Part shown: one piece after another, positions 15,184 through 23,343 of the stretch
How the letters are laid out: the number at the start of each line of letters is the position of its first letter
Numbering within the stretch: the first letter of the stretch is position 1
Assembly: GCA_963811225.1 (NCBI GenBank)
Contig: CAWEQO010000015.1
Location: 1-64,000, forward strand
Reading direction: 5' to 3'
Length of the DNA: 64,000 nucleotides
Origin: CAWEQO01 sp963811225
GTDB taxonomy: Bacteria; Chloroflexota; Anaerolineae; Anaerolineales; Anaerolineaceae
Notes under the pieces: generated by a model
What the model saw: the letters and a program-made list of their open reading frames with translations, nothing else
Databases searched by the model: none
Told to the model about the DNA's origin: nothing
Program-made: the position numbers and the translations under genes

Positions 15184-17388
15184 TTGCCGACGCTTGAATT
15201 GAAAACCGCCGGGCGGCAGTTCCGCCGCCAGTTCGGCGCGGCCATTCGCCAGAACCTGATCCGAGCATTAGCCGAGTTGATCACCAACAGCGACGATTCC
15301 TACCGGCGCATGCAGCGACAAGACGGTCCGGGCTTCGGCCACATCGAAGTGATCTACGACCGCAAGAGCCGCCGCATCGCTGTGGTGGATTGGGCCGAGG
15401 GCATGGATGCGGCTGCCATGGAGCGCATGTATCCCAACTACGGGGCCGCTACCAGTGGGTTGTACAGCGGACTGAGCGTGCGCGGTTACTTCGGCAAGGG
15501 CATCAAGGATGTGCTCTTCAGCATGGATGGCGGCGTGGTGCAGTCGATCTATGCAGGTCAGGTCTACACCGCCCACTTTAATTGGGAAGACGACCGCCCG
15601 ATGATCGTCATCGACGAGAAGAGCAAGGAAGCCACGCAGTCCATGCGCCGTATGCTTGGCATCCCACAAGGCAACGGCACCCGGGTCAGTTTCGAGGTCC
15701 CGACGGACATGAGCCTGCCGCGCCACGAGTCGCTGCTGAAGAATCTGGCAAACTTTTACATGCTGCGCCTGATCAACACCGACGAGGAGCGGATCATCCG
15801 CTTGCGAACCCGCAGCGCTCGCAGGAAAGTGCAGGAGAACCGGGTGCAGTACCGCTTCCCAGAGGGTGAGCCGGTGGTCGCCGCTTCGTTCGAGATCGAC
15901 TACCAAGGCCAGAACTATGCGGTGGATCTGCAGGTCGAACGCGCCGAAAGCCAGCTGACCCAGACCGGCGAGGATCGCGAGGGGGGCATCCTGATCTACG
16001 AGAGCGGCAGCACCGTGCTCGACCTGACTCTGTTTGGCTACGACCGGGAGGAGTATGCCGCTCACCTGTTCGGGAAGATGGAGCTTCACAACTTCCGTGC
16101 GCTGCTCAAAGCCGACGAGAGCGTGCTGACCGACACCCGCGACGGTCTCGACCGCCACCATCCTTTCACCCGCGCCCTGGCGGCCGAGGTGGAATCCCGT
16201 TTGAGCCCGGCCGTCGAGCACGAGCGCCACCTGCTGCTGCAGGGCACCCCCCACAACCTGTCCAGGAAGCAGCGCAAGCGCCTGTGGGAGTCGATCGATC
16301 AGATCAATGCCCTGGTCGGCAGCTTGACCGGGCTGGACCTGGATCTGGACGAGGCCATCGAGAGCCTGGAGACGCCGCCCGAAGGCGGAATCGAGTTCAT
16401 CCCGCACAGCCTGCAGCTGTGCCGGGGCTCGAAAACGGTCGTGCGCCTGCGCATCGACACCTCGGTGATCCCGCCCAACACCCCGGTTGCGCTCCGCTCG
16501 AAGAACAGCCGCATCACCGCCGAGCCGCAGTCTTTCGAGGTGCCCATCGCCCACGGCAAACTGGTGGCGGTGCAGAACGTCGTCCTCTCGGGGCGGCGGG
16601 TGGGCGACCACGGCCAGATCGAGGCCCGGGCCGGCAGCTTCAGCGCCGGACTGCAGGTTGAGGTAGTGCCCGATCGCTATCCCGAGCCGGAGGGCGGGCT
16701 GGCGTTTCTGCCGGATGTGATGCGCATGGCGAACAACGCTCGCCGCAAAGCCATTCTGTACGTCCACCGGTCGGTTGCGAAACCGGGCGACAGGCTGCAC
16801 TTCCGGGTCAACCGCCGGCAAGTGGAGTTGGGCTTCGAGGAACTGCAGCTCACGCCGGGGGATTTCAAGCAGGATGTGGCCCGGGTGGAGCTGCCCATCA
16901 AAGGCGCCGGCATCGGCAGCAAGGCGCTGGTGAACGTCTCGGCCAACCGACACGAGGCCCAGCTGGCGGTCGAAGTGGTCTCACGCCAGGACCACCGCCC
17001 GCGCGGCCCGCGCCTGCTGACCGGATACCGTTTCGACCCGGTCACGCCCAGCCGGGTGCGCGCTTCCTATGACAATGAGACCGGCCTGATCTGGATCTAC
17101 CTGCAGAATCCGGTGGTCGAGCGCTACTTTGGCGGACTACCGCTGCGCGTGGCGCTCGGCACGCCGCACTGCCAGATCCTGCTGGCCGAAATCATCCTGG
17201 AGCAGGTTGCCTGGGTCTCTCGCCGCAAGATGATCGAGTCGGGAGCGGCCATGTACTTGAGCAGCAACCACACCGAGGAAGACCTGGCCGCGGTGCAGCG
17301 CTTCACCGCCGAATACGGGGGTAAAATCCATTCCTGGATCGCCGACGATCAGGTGATCGAGCGGGTCATCCAGGCGCTGACGGGATAA
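15184..17388 (+). CDS. GHKL-superfamily (Hsp90/MutL/MORC-like) ATPase
   Basis: A 734-aa protein whose N-terminal about 180 residues form a GHKL ATPase. The N-box ALAELITNSDDSY gives Glu31, Asn35 and Asp38. The G1 box is VVDWAEGMD (67-75) and the lid/G2 loop is GYFGKGIKD (101-109). It has no phosphoacceptor His domain, so it is not a classic kinase. Residues about 190-400 look like a transducer-type region, 400-600 contain beta-sandwich-like segments, and the end is helical. I do not recognise the full architecture. The start is a TTG with GAGG just upstream. The 2H phosphoesterase gene follows after 12 bases with its own AGGAGG, so the two are almost certainly co-expressed. Confidence 0.8.
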   Translation: MPTLELKTAGRQFRRQFGAAIRQNLIRALAELITNSDDSYRRMQRQDGPGFGHIEVIYDRKSRRIAVVDWAEGMDAAAMERMYPNYGAATSGLYSGLSVRGYFGKGIKDVLFSMDGGVVQSIYAGQVYTAHFNWEDDRPMIVIDEKSKEATQSMRRMLGIPQGNGTRVSFEVPTDMSLPRHESLLKNLANFYMLRLINTDEERIIRLRTRSARRKVQENRVQYRFPEGEPVVAASFEIDYQGQNYAVDLQVERAESQLTQTGEDREGGILIYESGSTVLDLTLFGYDREEYAAHLFGKMELHNFRALLKADESVLTDTRDGLDRHHPFTRALAAEVESRLSPAVEHERHLLLQGTPHNLSRKQRKRLWESIDQINALVGSLTGLDLDLDEAIESLETPPEGGIEFIPHSLQLCRGSKTVVRLRIDTSVIPPNTPVALRSKNSRITAEPQSFEVPIAHGKLVAVQNVVLSGRRVGDHGQIEARAGSFSAGLQVEVVPDRYPEPEGGLAFLPDVMRMANNARRKAILYVHRSVAKPGDRLHFRVNRRQVELGFEELQLTPGDFKQDVARVELPIKGAGIGSKALVNVSANRHEAQLAVEVVSRQDHRPRGPRLLTGYRFDPVTPSRVRASYDNETGLIWIYLQNPVVERYFGGLPLRVALGTPHCQILLAEIILEQVAWVSRRKMIESGAAMYLSSNHTEEDLAAVQRFTAEYGGKIHSWIADDQVIERVIQALTG

Positions 17389-17400
17389 ACAGGAGGGAAT

Positions 17401-17955
17401 ATGAAATCTCAAGATCAGGATATGAATACCCCTAAGGGGGTTGACTTCGATGATCAGACCGGCTACTTGCTGGTCCGGCTGGACAAAGACAAGTACGGGT
17501 TTGTGGATGATGCGCTAAACTTCAAAGACCAGACCTACCAGCCCAAAAAAGAGCTGCATATCACCATTCTCAGCCAGGATGCGGCGGATCAGGTGCAGAA
17601 AGCGCTTAACAAAATGCCCGCCCGCGGCCGTCAAATCAGTAAGTTGGTGCAAGAGGCCGATTGGTCGTACCGCAAGTTCCAGCGCTTTTATCAGGTGCAG
17701 GACGAACAGGGCAATCAGAGCATTATTCAGATGGTGGAGGTGGGCGGGCTGCGGCAGTTCTTCGACCATTTGAATCAGATCTTCGAAACCAAACTGAAAC
17801 CGCCGCCAACCCACGTGACCCTCTACGTTCACGGTGATGAGGAGGGTATCGCACTGCCCGACCAGCAAACTTTCGACCAGCGCGTCGTCGGTGAGATCAA
17901 TCCAAAGGTCCTCCAGCAGCAGTTCTCGCAAGCGCGCATGCAGGGCGGAGAATAG
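17401..17955 (+). CDS. 2H phosphoesterase-like protein paired with the GHKL ATPase
   Basis: A 184-aa soluble protein with two H-x-T motifs, LHITIL (His53, Thr55) and THVTLYVHG (His138, Thr140), 85 residues apart. That arrangement defines the 2H phosphoesterase superfamily (LigT, cyclic phosphodiesterase, AKAP7-like, viral 2',5'-phosphodiesterases). Such enzymes cleave cyclic or 2'-5' phosphodiester bonds in RNA or nucleotides. The middle part is rich in Gln and charged residues. AGGAGG precedes the ATG, 12 bases after the ATPase stop. The assignment rests on the motif pair and spacing; the substrate is unknown. Confidence 0.72.
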   Translation: MKSQDQDMNTPKGVDFDDQTGYLLVRLDKDKYGFVDDALNFKDQTYQPKKELHITILSQDAADQVQKALNKMPARGRQISKLVQEADWSYRKFQRFYQVQDEQGNQSIIQMVEVGGLRQFFDHLNQIFETKLKPPPTHVTLYVHGDEEGIALPDQQTFDQRVVGEINPKVLQQQFSQARMQGGE

Positions 17956-17962
17956 TACAGGC

Positions 17963-18018
17963 AAGCATTAAATATCGTGAACTGCGAATATATTCGCAGT
18001 TCACGATATTTAATGCTT
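17963..18018. terminator. Perfect 56-bp palindrome without a loop
   Basis: Every base of the 56-bp stretch pairs with its mirror base. The centre reads CTGCGAATATATTCGCAG. It lies eight bases after the 2H gene and is followed by TTT. It probably ends the ATPase-2H transcript, although a loop-free palindrome can also be a protein-binding site. Confidence 0.75.
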
Positions 18019-18030
18019 TTACGCGCGTTG

Positions 18031-18039
18031 TGATAAAAT
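18031..18039 (+). promoter_or_regulatory. Extended -10 promoter for the two-component operon
   Basis: TGA-TAAAAT lies 30 bases before the kinase ATG, immediately after the palindrome. Confidence 0.4.
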
Positions 18040-18068
18040 GACTTTCGCAGTAGGATTAGTCAAAATAA

Positions 18069-19466
18069 ATGGGACATACATTCTTCGACCTCAACCAGCC
18101 GGTAATTCAGTTCGTCTACGCCCTGACCTTCTTCACCATGGGCCTGGTGACTGCTTTGCAGTCGCGCAGTTCCTCCCGCTTGGAGCTGGCCCGCTCGCTG
18201 GCCTGGCTGGCGGCCTTCGGCATCCTGTTCGGCCTGTACGAATGGGGCGAGCTGTTCGTCCCGGTAGGGGAGGCCCAGCTGAATCAGGTGGGGGCTCGCC
18301 TGCTGCACAGCCTGCACTTGCTGGAATTGAGCGTCTCACTGGCCTGCCTGATGCAGTTCGGGCTGGTTCTGCTGCGTCCCATTTACCAGATGCGCTGGAT
18401 CGAGTGGATCCCCTCGGGGCTGCTGATCCTCGATTTGGCGATTGCGACTTTCGTCTTGCCCGCTTACGCTCCCGATTTTCAAACCTGGCATAATATGGCT
18501 AATGCGCTCGCCCGCTACATGCTCGGTTTCCCCGGTGGCCTGTTGGCAGCTTACGGCTTGCGTGAGCAGGCCTTCCGCTTGATTGCCCCGCTCCAAGCCG
18601 AGCACATCGTCGAAAACTTGCGCGCTGCCGGGATTTCCCTGGCCCTGTTCGCTTTCTTCGGCGGACTGGTGCCGCCGCCGGTGCCTTTCTTCCCCGGCAG
18701 CTTCCTCAACACCACCACCTTTGAGGATGCTTTCGGCCCGCCGCCGCTGATCTTCCTGTCCGTCGTCGGCTTGACCCTGGCGGTCTCGATCATCCGCGCC
18801 CTGGAGATCTTCGAGGTGGAGACCGAGCGCCGGATCGAAGCGATGGAGCAGCAGCAGATCCTGGCGACGGAGCGTGAGCGCATCGCCCGTGAGCTGCACG
18901 ATGGCGCCATCCAAACCGTTTACACCGCCGGGCTGCTGGTCGAATCGGCCCAGAAGATGGTGGAGCCGGAAACCGTGCTGGCGAACCGTCTGGACCGGGC
19001 GGTCACCGCCCTGAACGATGCGATCCGCGACCTGCGGCGCAGTCTGAGCGATCTGCACACTCAGCCCTCGGGTGAGTCGATCATCTCCACCCTGCGCAGC
19101 ATCGCCGAAGACCCGCATATCCGCTCGCTGGTGGACGTCTCGCTCGACCTGCAGCTCTCGGAGGAGGATACCCTCTCCCCGGTGCGCACCGATCATATCC
19201 TGGCGATCTTGAAAGAGGCCCTTTCGAACGTGATGCGCCATGCCCATGCCCGCAGTGTCAGGATCAGCGCCCGCTGCGTCGACAGCCATCTGGTGCTGGT
19301 GATCCAAGACGACGGCCACGGCTTGGGACGCAAGTCGACGGATGGTTATGGACTGCGCAACATGCGCGACCGGGCCCGTTTGCTGGGCGGCAGCCTGGAC
19401 GTGGAGAGCAAGAAAGGCGGCGGGACGCAGGTGACCTTGGAAATCCCCTGGAAGGATGAACGATGA
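18069..19466 (+). CDS. Membrane sensor histidine kinase, NarX/DesK class
   Basis: A 465-aa kinase. About seven membrane helices fill residues 10-245, so the sensing part is embedded in the membrane. It is followed by a short linker, a HisKA_3 dimerisation domain with the phosphoacceptor His277 in ERERIARELHDGAIQ, and a HATPase domain with DDGHG near 420 and a G2 GYGLRNMRDRA. It phosphorylates a NarL-type regulator, here certainly the next gene, which overlaps its end by four bases. The start codon has only a weak AGGA at a long spacing. The signal is unknown. Confidence 0.92.
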   Translation: MGHTFFDLNQPVIQFVYALTFFTMGLVTALQSRSSSRLELARSLAWLAAFGILFGLYEWGELFVPVGEAQLNQVGARLLHSLHLLELSVSLACLMQFGLVLLRPIYQMRWIEWIPSGLLILDLAIATFVLPAYAPDFQTWHNMANALARYMLGFPGGLLAAYGLREQAFRLIAPLQAEHIVENLRAAGISLALFAFFGGLVPPPVPFFPGSFLNTTTFEDAFGPPPLIFLSVVGLTLAVSIIRALEIFEVETERRIEAMEQQQILATERERIARELHDGAIQTVYTAGLLVESAQKMVEPETVLANRLDRAVTALNDAIRDLRRSLSDLHTQPSGESIISTLRSIAEDPHIRSLVDVSLDLQLSEEDTLSPVRTDHILAILKEALSNVMRHAHARSVRISARCVDSHLVLVIQDDGHGLGRKSTDGYGLRNMRDRARLLGGSLDVESKKGGGTQVTLEIPWKDER

Positions 19467-20125
19467 AGAAGATTCGCGTGCTGCTGGTCGACGACCACGA
19501 GATTGTGCGGCTGGGCTTGATGACGCTCATCAACGACCAGGCCGATATGCAGGTAGTCGGGGAGGCCGGTTCGGCCGGAGAGGCGCTGCAGAGTGTAGAG
19601 CGCCTGCGCCCCGAGGTGGTGTTGATGGACATTCGCCTGCCGGGAGAGAGCGGAATCGAGGCGACTTCTGCAATTTGCAAGCAGTACCCCAAATCACACG
19701 TTGTCATGCTGACCTCCTTTGCCGACGATGAACTGGTGCTGCGCTCGATCCGTGCCGGGGCGGCCGGTTACGTGCTGAAACAGGTTGGCAACGAAGAGCT
19801 GCTGCGCGCCATCCGAGCCGCCGCCAAGGGCGAGGCCCTGCTCGACCCGGCAACGACCGCCCGCTTGCTGACCCGCGTCCGCGAGACCGAGCGCAAAGCC
19901 GACCTGGAGGCCTTCCGCGACCTCTCGGAGCGCGAGCGCGACGTGCTGGTGGAAGTGGCCCGTGGCAAAACCAACCGAGACATTGGCGCGGCCTTGAATC
20001 TGAGTGACAAGACCGTACGCAACTACATCACCAGCATCTTGCAGAAGCTGGCTCTCTCCAACCGGGTGGAGCTGGCCGCCTACGCCGTGCAGCACAACGT
20101 GTTCGACCTGCTCAAAGAGGAGTAA
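19463..20125 (+). CDS. NarL/FixJ-family response regulator
   Basis: A 220-aa transcription regulator. The receiver domain (1-120) has DD at 10-11, phosphoacceptor Asp56 in VVLMDIRLP, and a conserved Lys near 108. The LuxR-type helix-turn-helix (about 153-212) contains LSERERDVLVEVARG and TNRDIGAALNLSDKTVRNY. It overlaps the kinase gene by ATGA, the usual sign of translational coupling. It probably binds DNA as a dimer after phosphorylation by the upstream kinase. The target genes are not evident; no conserved inverted site next to neighbours was identified. Confidence 0.95.
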   Translation: MKKIRVLLVDDHEIVRLGLMTLINDQADMQVVGEAGSAGEALQSVERLRPEVVLMDIRLPGESGIEATSAICKQYPKSHVVMLTSFADDELVLRSIRAGAAGYVLKQVGNEELLRAIRAAAKGEALLDPATTARLLTRVRETERKADLEAFRDLSERERDVLVEVARGKTNRDIGAALNLSDKTVRNYITSILQKLALSNRVELAAYAVQHNVFDLLKEE

Positions 20126-20147
20126 ACAAGAGAATAGAGTATATACT

Positions 20148-20177
20148 GCAGCCCCCAGCGCTTGCGCTGGGGGCTGC
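20148..20177 (+). terminator. Terminator after the response regulator
   Basis: Perfect 14-bp stem GCAGCCCCCAGCGC with its complement around a TT loop, then TCTTT. Confidence 0.85.
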
Positions 20178-20193
20178 TCTTTAAAATGAAAAA

Positions 20194-20221
20194 CACCCAG
20201 GAGTTTCGTAACTCCTGGGTG
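20194..20221 (-). terminator. Terminator after doxX
   Basis: A 12-bp perfect stem CACCCAGGAGTT with a four-base loop. On the - strand it is followed by TTTTTCATTTT, a good intrinsic terminator for the DoxX gene. Confidence 0.8.
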
Positions 20222-20236
20222 CTATTGTTTGACGTT

Positions 20237-20842
20237 CTACCTTGTTGCGACTTTGCGCTTTGGCGTTGGAGCCACCACTTCTTGCTTCTTGCCACGACCC
20301 CAGGGCGTGCCGATCAGAGGCAGGAGGAAATAGTCGGCGCCGATGTAACCGGCGACTTTCCAGGCCAGGATCAAGCCGATCGCCACGATGAAAAGCATCG
20401 GGTTGGTGCTGGCGGAGCCGGCCATCATGAAGTTCCAGTTCATCAAACCACCGAAGAAGGCGGCGACACCGGTGAAGGCGCCCACGATCAGGCCAATGCC
20501 GACCAGGATTTCACCGTAGGTGACCAGCTTGGAGAACCAGACGTAGGAGCCGCTGTCGATCATGAATTGCAGGAAAGTGCGGTACCAGCCGAAAGCGATC
20601 AAGGGGCGGGCGGGGGCGTCAGGAACTGCAACCGCGCGCACGAAGAAGCCTTTCAGCGCTTCGCCGGTGCTGACCCAGGCAGGGTTGGAAACTTTCTCGA
20701 TACCGGCTTCGACCCACTGATAACCGAGCCAGACGCGCAGGATCAACCAGATCCAGGAAGCCTTCGGGCTGTTCAACAGCCACTTGACAAAACCAGGCTC
20801 CTCAACGACAGTTCCTTTGTTCAGAAAGGACAACTTAGCCAT
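20237..20842 (-). CDS. DoxX-family membrane protein
   Basis: A 201-aa protein with about four membrane helices. WLILRVWLGYQWVEAGIEKV near the first helix and KLVTYGEILVGIGLIVGAF in the middle match DoxX, the small quinone-reducing-type family that includes the thiosulfate:quinone oxidoreductase large subunit. The C-terminus is basic and cytoplasmic (PWGRGKKQEVVAPTPKRKVATR). Many DoxX proteins are of unknown function, linked to redox or oxidative stress. AAGGAG precedes the ATG. It is transcribed alone and convergent with the two-component operon. Confidence 0.88.
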   Translation of the reverse strand: MAKLSFLNKGTVVEEPGFVKWLLNSPKASWIWLILRVWLGYQWVEAGIEKVSNPAWVSTGEALKGFFVRAVAVPDAPARPLIAFGWYRTFLQFMIDSGSYVWFSKLVTYGEILVGIGLIVGAFTGVAAFFGGLMNWNFMMAGSASTNPMLFIVAIGLILAWKVAGYIGADYFLLPLIGTPWGRGKKQEVVAPTPKRKVATR

Positions 20843-20988
20843 TCAAACACTCCTTTTGTTGCAACTGAGATTTTCAAGAAATCGTAATATGACTGTTACG
20901 CTCTATATTGTATGGATTTCCACGAAGAAGACCAGTGACACATGTCCCTAAATGAATAGGGACATATATACCGGATTGGTCATGTTTC

Positions 20989-21064
20989 AGAGAATAGAGA
21001 GTGGAGAGCAGAGAGCAGTCAGAGCACACTTTGACTGCTCTCTGCTCTCCACTCTCTGTTCTCT
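20989..21064. terminator. Long inverted repeat upstream of the SDR gene
   Basis: Arms of 33 bases pair with one mismatch around a 10-base loop. The arms are made of GAGAGTGGAGAGCAGAGAGC-like purine-rich sequence. It lies in the region between the divergent doxX and SDR genes, where a terminator is not expected. It may therefore be an insulator or a repeat of other origin. Confidence 0.6.
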
Positions 21065-21090
21065 ATTTTCCATTCGCTAATTTATATTTC

Positions 21091-21099
21091 TGCTACAAT
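21091..21099 (+). promoter_or_regulatory. Extended -10 promoter (TGCTACAAT) for the SDR gene
   Basis: Same nine bases as upstream of the GHKL ATPase gene, here 36 bases before the start codon. Confidence 0.5.
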
Positions 21100-21134
21100 A
21101 GATTCCAGAGCAAATTATTCCTTGGGAGCAATTG

Positions 21135-22415
21135 ATGTTTATCAAACAGATGGGACTGCCGAAAGACGCGCTGGCCGGTAAGGTCGCGGTCGTCACCGGC
21201 GCGGGGCGCGGCATTGGCAAGGATCTGGCCCTGGACCTGGCCTGGCTGGGCGCGCGGATCGTCATCGCCGAGATTTCGCCAGCCGGGGCCGAGGTGGAGG
21301 CTCAGATCCATTCCATGGGCGGCGAGGCTGTCTACATCCAAACAGACCTGGCCGACAAATCCAGCGTTTCCGCCCTGGCCGGGCAAACCCTGGCGCAGTT
21401 TGGCCGGGTCGATATCCTGGTCAACAACGCCGCGGCAGTGAAAACCGGCTCTCTGTTGGAGCTGCCCCTGTCTGCCTGGGACCATATTTACGCCGTTAAC
21501 GCCCGCGCGGTGGTGCAGCTGACCCAGGCCTTCCTGCCGGGGATGCTGGAGCGCCTGAATGGGGTGGTGGTGATGGTGGCTTCGGCTGAGGGCATCGCCT
21601 ACCAGGCCCCATATTCGTTCACCAAAGTTGGGCAGCAGTCTATGGCGATCTCGCTGGCGGGTGAGCTTGGTGCGGACAGCGGCGTCTCGGTGTTTGTCTT
21701 TGCCCCCGGCATGGTCGATACGCCCGCCGTGCAGGAGTACGTGCGCGAACTGGCGCCGCGTTACGACATGACCTTCGAGGAATTCACCCACATGGGCGCC
21801 AACCCCGGTTATGACGGTCTAATGCCCGCCGAGCACTGCGCCGCCGGTTTTGCCTACGACATTGTTCATGCTCAAGAGCTGCACGGTCAGATCGCAGATG
21901 CCTTCCAACCGCTGGCCCGCCTGGGCTTGCTGAACGTGACCGAGAAGGAAGCTTCCCATCATGCGCCGGCCGCTCCCGCTGCGACGTCCGAGCCGGAACC
22001 GGCACAGCCCGGCAGTATCCCTCCGGCTGAATTGGCTCAGGGGGTGCTGGCCGTCTTGCAAACCGTGGACCGAGAATATAACGAGCTGGACATTTTCCGC
22101 CGCGGCTGGGTCACCCGCGATTTCCAAAAGAACACCGGCATGAGCGTCAAGGATTGGCTGGAAACGGCCTCGAACCTGGTGAACGAGCTGGACTTGCTTG
22201 TCCACTCGCCCAACTCGCTGGAAGCGCAAGCCATCCGGGGCAAGTTCCCCTGGTTGAAGGACCGGCTGATACGCCTGGCGGCTTTCTTCCGCAAAAATCA
22301 AAACGACGCCCGCGGCTACATCCGCGATCCAGAGCAGTTGACCCTGGCGCTGGAAGCCCTGGAGCAAAGGGAGTCGGTCGTCCGGGCGTTGATCGCAGCC
22401 TTGGAGCAAGTTTAA
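21135..22415 (+). CDS. Short-chain dehydrogenase/reductase with C-terminal extension
   Basis: A 426-aa protein. Residues 15-270 form a complete SDR: NAD(P)-binding TGAGRGIG (21-28), NNAA (98-101), Ser150 and the catalytic Tyr160-x3-Lys164. A Pro/Ala-rich linker near 280-300 leads to a mostly helical domain of about 125 residues (from 'ELAQGVLAVLQTVDREYNELD') that I do not recognise. It is not part of ordinary SDRs of about 250 aa. The start is ATG 21135 with GGGAG before it; a TTG precedes it directly. Substrate unknown. The next gene (SRPBCC) starts 71 bases later. Confidence 0.88.
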   Translation: MFIKQMGLPKDALAGKVAVVTGAGRGIGKDLALDLAWLGARIVIAEISPAGAEVEAQIHSMGGEAVYIQTDLADKSSVSALAGQTLAQFGRVDILVNNAAAVKTGSLLELPLSAWDHIYAVNARAVVQLTQAFLPGMLERLNGVVVMVASAEGIAYQAPYSFTKVGQQSMAISLAGELGADSGVSVFVFAPGMVDTPAVQEYVRELAPRYDMTFEEFTHMGANPGYDGLMPAEHCAAGFAYDIVHAQELHGQIADAFQPLARLGLLNVTEKEASHHAPAAPAATSEPEPAQPGSIPPAELAQGVLAVLQTVDREYNELDIFRRGWVTRDFQKNTGMSVKDWLETASNLVNELDLLVHSPNSLEAQAIRGKFPWLKDRLIRLAAFFRKNQNDARGYIRDPEQLTLALEALEQRESVVRALIAALEQV

Positions 22416-22486
22416 CCGCAGCAGCTATCTGCAAGCGTCATCCGACGGATTGCAATTTAGAACTCGCATATCGAGGAGGTGGGGGG

Positions 22487-22960
22487 ATGGGGGCAATTCA
22501 TATGAATTTCTACGTGGAAGCGCCGCTGAAGCAGGTCTGGAACTTCGGCCTGGACCCGGCGCATATTTCCGAATGGCAGCCCAACATTGTCACGGTCACG
22601 GATGTCTCCCCAGCCGGGAGGGCGCCTGCCCGCGGCACAACCTACAATCTGATCTACCGCTGCGGCATCATCTTCCGCCGCCGCAGCCCGGTGGAGGTCA
22701 TTCACGTGGAGCCGCTGAAGATGGTGGAGACGCTGGGGCACATGCCTCTGGGGGGCGTTTCGATCTCGCGCACCCAGATGTGGTCCGACGGCTCCGGCAC
22801 CAGCGTGCAGTACCGCCTGGACTACCGCTTGCCGGGCGGCTTCCTGGGGCGCTGGCTCGATCGCCTGATTTTTCAACCGTCTTTCAAACGTTACGTGCGC
22901 AGGATGACCGAGAACTACAAGCGCTGCGCCGAACGCTTAACCGAGGAGGGATTGGGATGA
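22487..22960 (+). CDS. SRPBCC-superfamily protein
   Basis: A 157-aa soluble protein. 'MNFYVEAPLKQVWNFGLDPAHISEWQP' at the start and the later strands followed by a long C-terminal helix match the START-like/polyketide cyclase fold, a ligand-binding cavity. There are no catalytic residues that can be named. GAGGAGG precedes the ATG at 22487. The stop overlaps the next gene's ATG, so the two are translationally coupled. With the SDR upstream, a small polyketide- or lipid-like substrate pathway is possible, but this is inference. Confidence 0.78.
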   Translation: MGAIHMNFYVEAPLKQVWNFGLDPAHISEWQPNIVTVTDVSPAGRAPARGTTYNLIYRCGIIFRRRSPVEVIHVEPLKMVETLGHMPLGGVSISRTQMWSDGSGTSVQYRLDYRLPGGFLGRWLDRLIFQPSFKRYVRRMTENYKRCAERLTEEGLG

Positions 22961-23256
22961 AATACCTGGCGTTTGAAAAGGAAAGACCTGGGGCCACTGC
23001 CGAGGACTTCCAACCCTATCTGGCCGCGGAGGCCGATCAGGCCTGGAGGCTGTACACCCAAGGCATCGTGCGCGAGCTCTACTTCCGCGCCGACCAGCAT
23101 ACGGCTGTGCTGGTGCTGGAATGCAGCCAAGAAGGTGAGGCCTGTGAAGCCCTCAACTCCCTGCCGCTGGTCCAGGCCGGCTTGATCACCTTCGAGTTGA
23201 TCCAGTTGATGCCCTATGACGGATTTTCGCGGTTATTTGGGACTGAAAGAGCGTAA
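22957..23256 (+). CDS. Small muconolactone-isomerase/YCII-like protein
   Basis: A 99-aa protein starting at an ATGA overlap with the SRPBCC gene. The pattern of a beta strand, helix, beta hairpin and final 'LPLVQAGLITFELIQLMPYDG' is like dimeric ferredoxin-fold proteins related to muconolactone isomerase and YCII. GAGG lies just upstream inside the previous gene. Function is unknown; coupling suggests it works with the SRPBCC protein. A strong 22-bp-stem hairpin follows. Confidence 0.6.
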   Translation: MKYLAFEKERPGATAEDFQPYLAAEADQAWRLYTQGIVRELYFRADQHTAVLVLECSQEGEACEALNSLPLVQAGLITFELIQLMPYDGFSRLFGTERA

Positions 23257-23267
23257 GGCAGAGTCGC

Positions 23268-23323
23268 AGAAACAGCAGAGACGCAGAGGCCAAATAAAAA
23301 ACCTCTGCGTCTCTGCTGTTTCT
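23268..23323. terminator. Bidirectional terminator between convergent genes
   Basis: A perfect 22-bp stem (AGAAACAGCAGAGACGCAGA GG and complement) with a 12-base A-rich loop between the convergent small protein and hydantoinase genes. Confidence 0.8.
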
Positions 23324-23343
23324 GGTGTCTCTGGGCTGCGCTC

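Noticed and set aside
15184..17388. Histidine kinase
   Set aside because: The ATPase domain is N-terminal with MutL/Hsp90-like boxes, and there is no His dimerisation domain.
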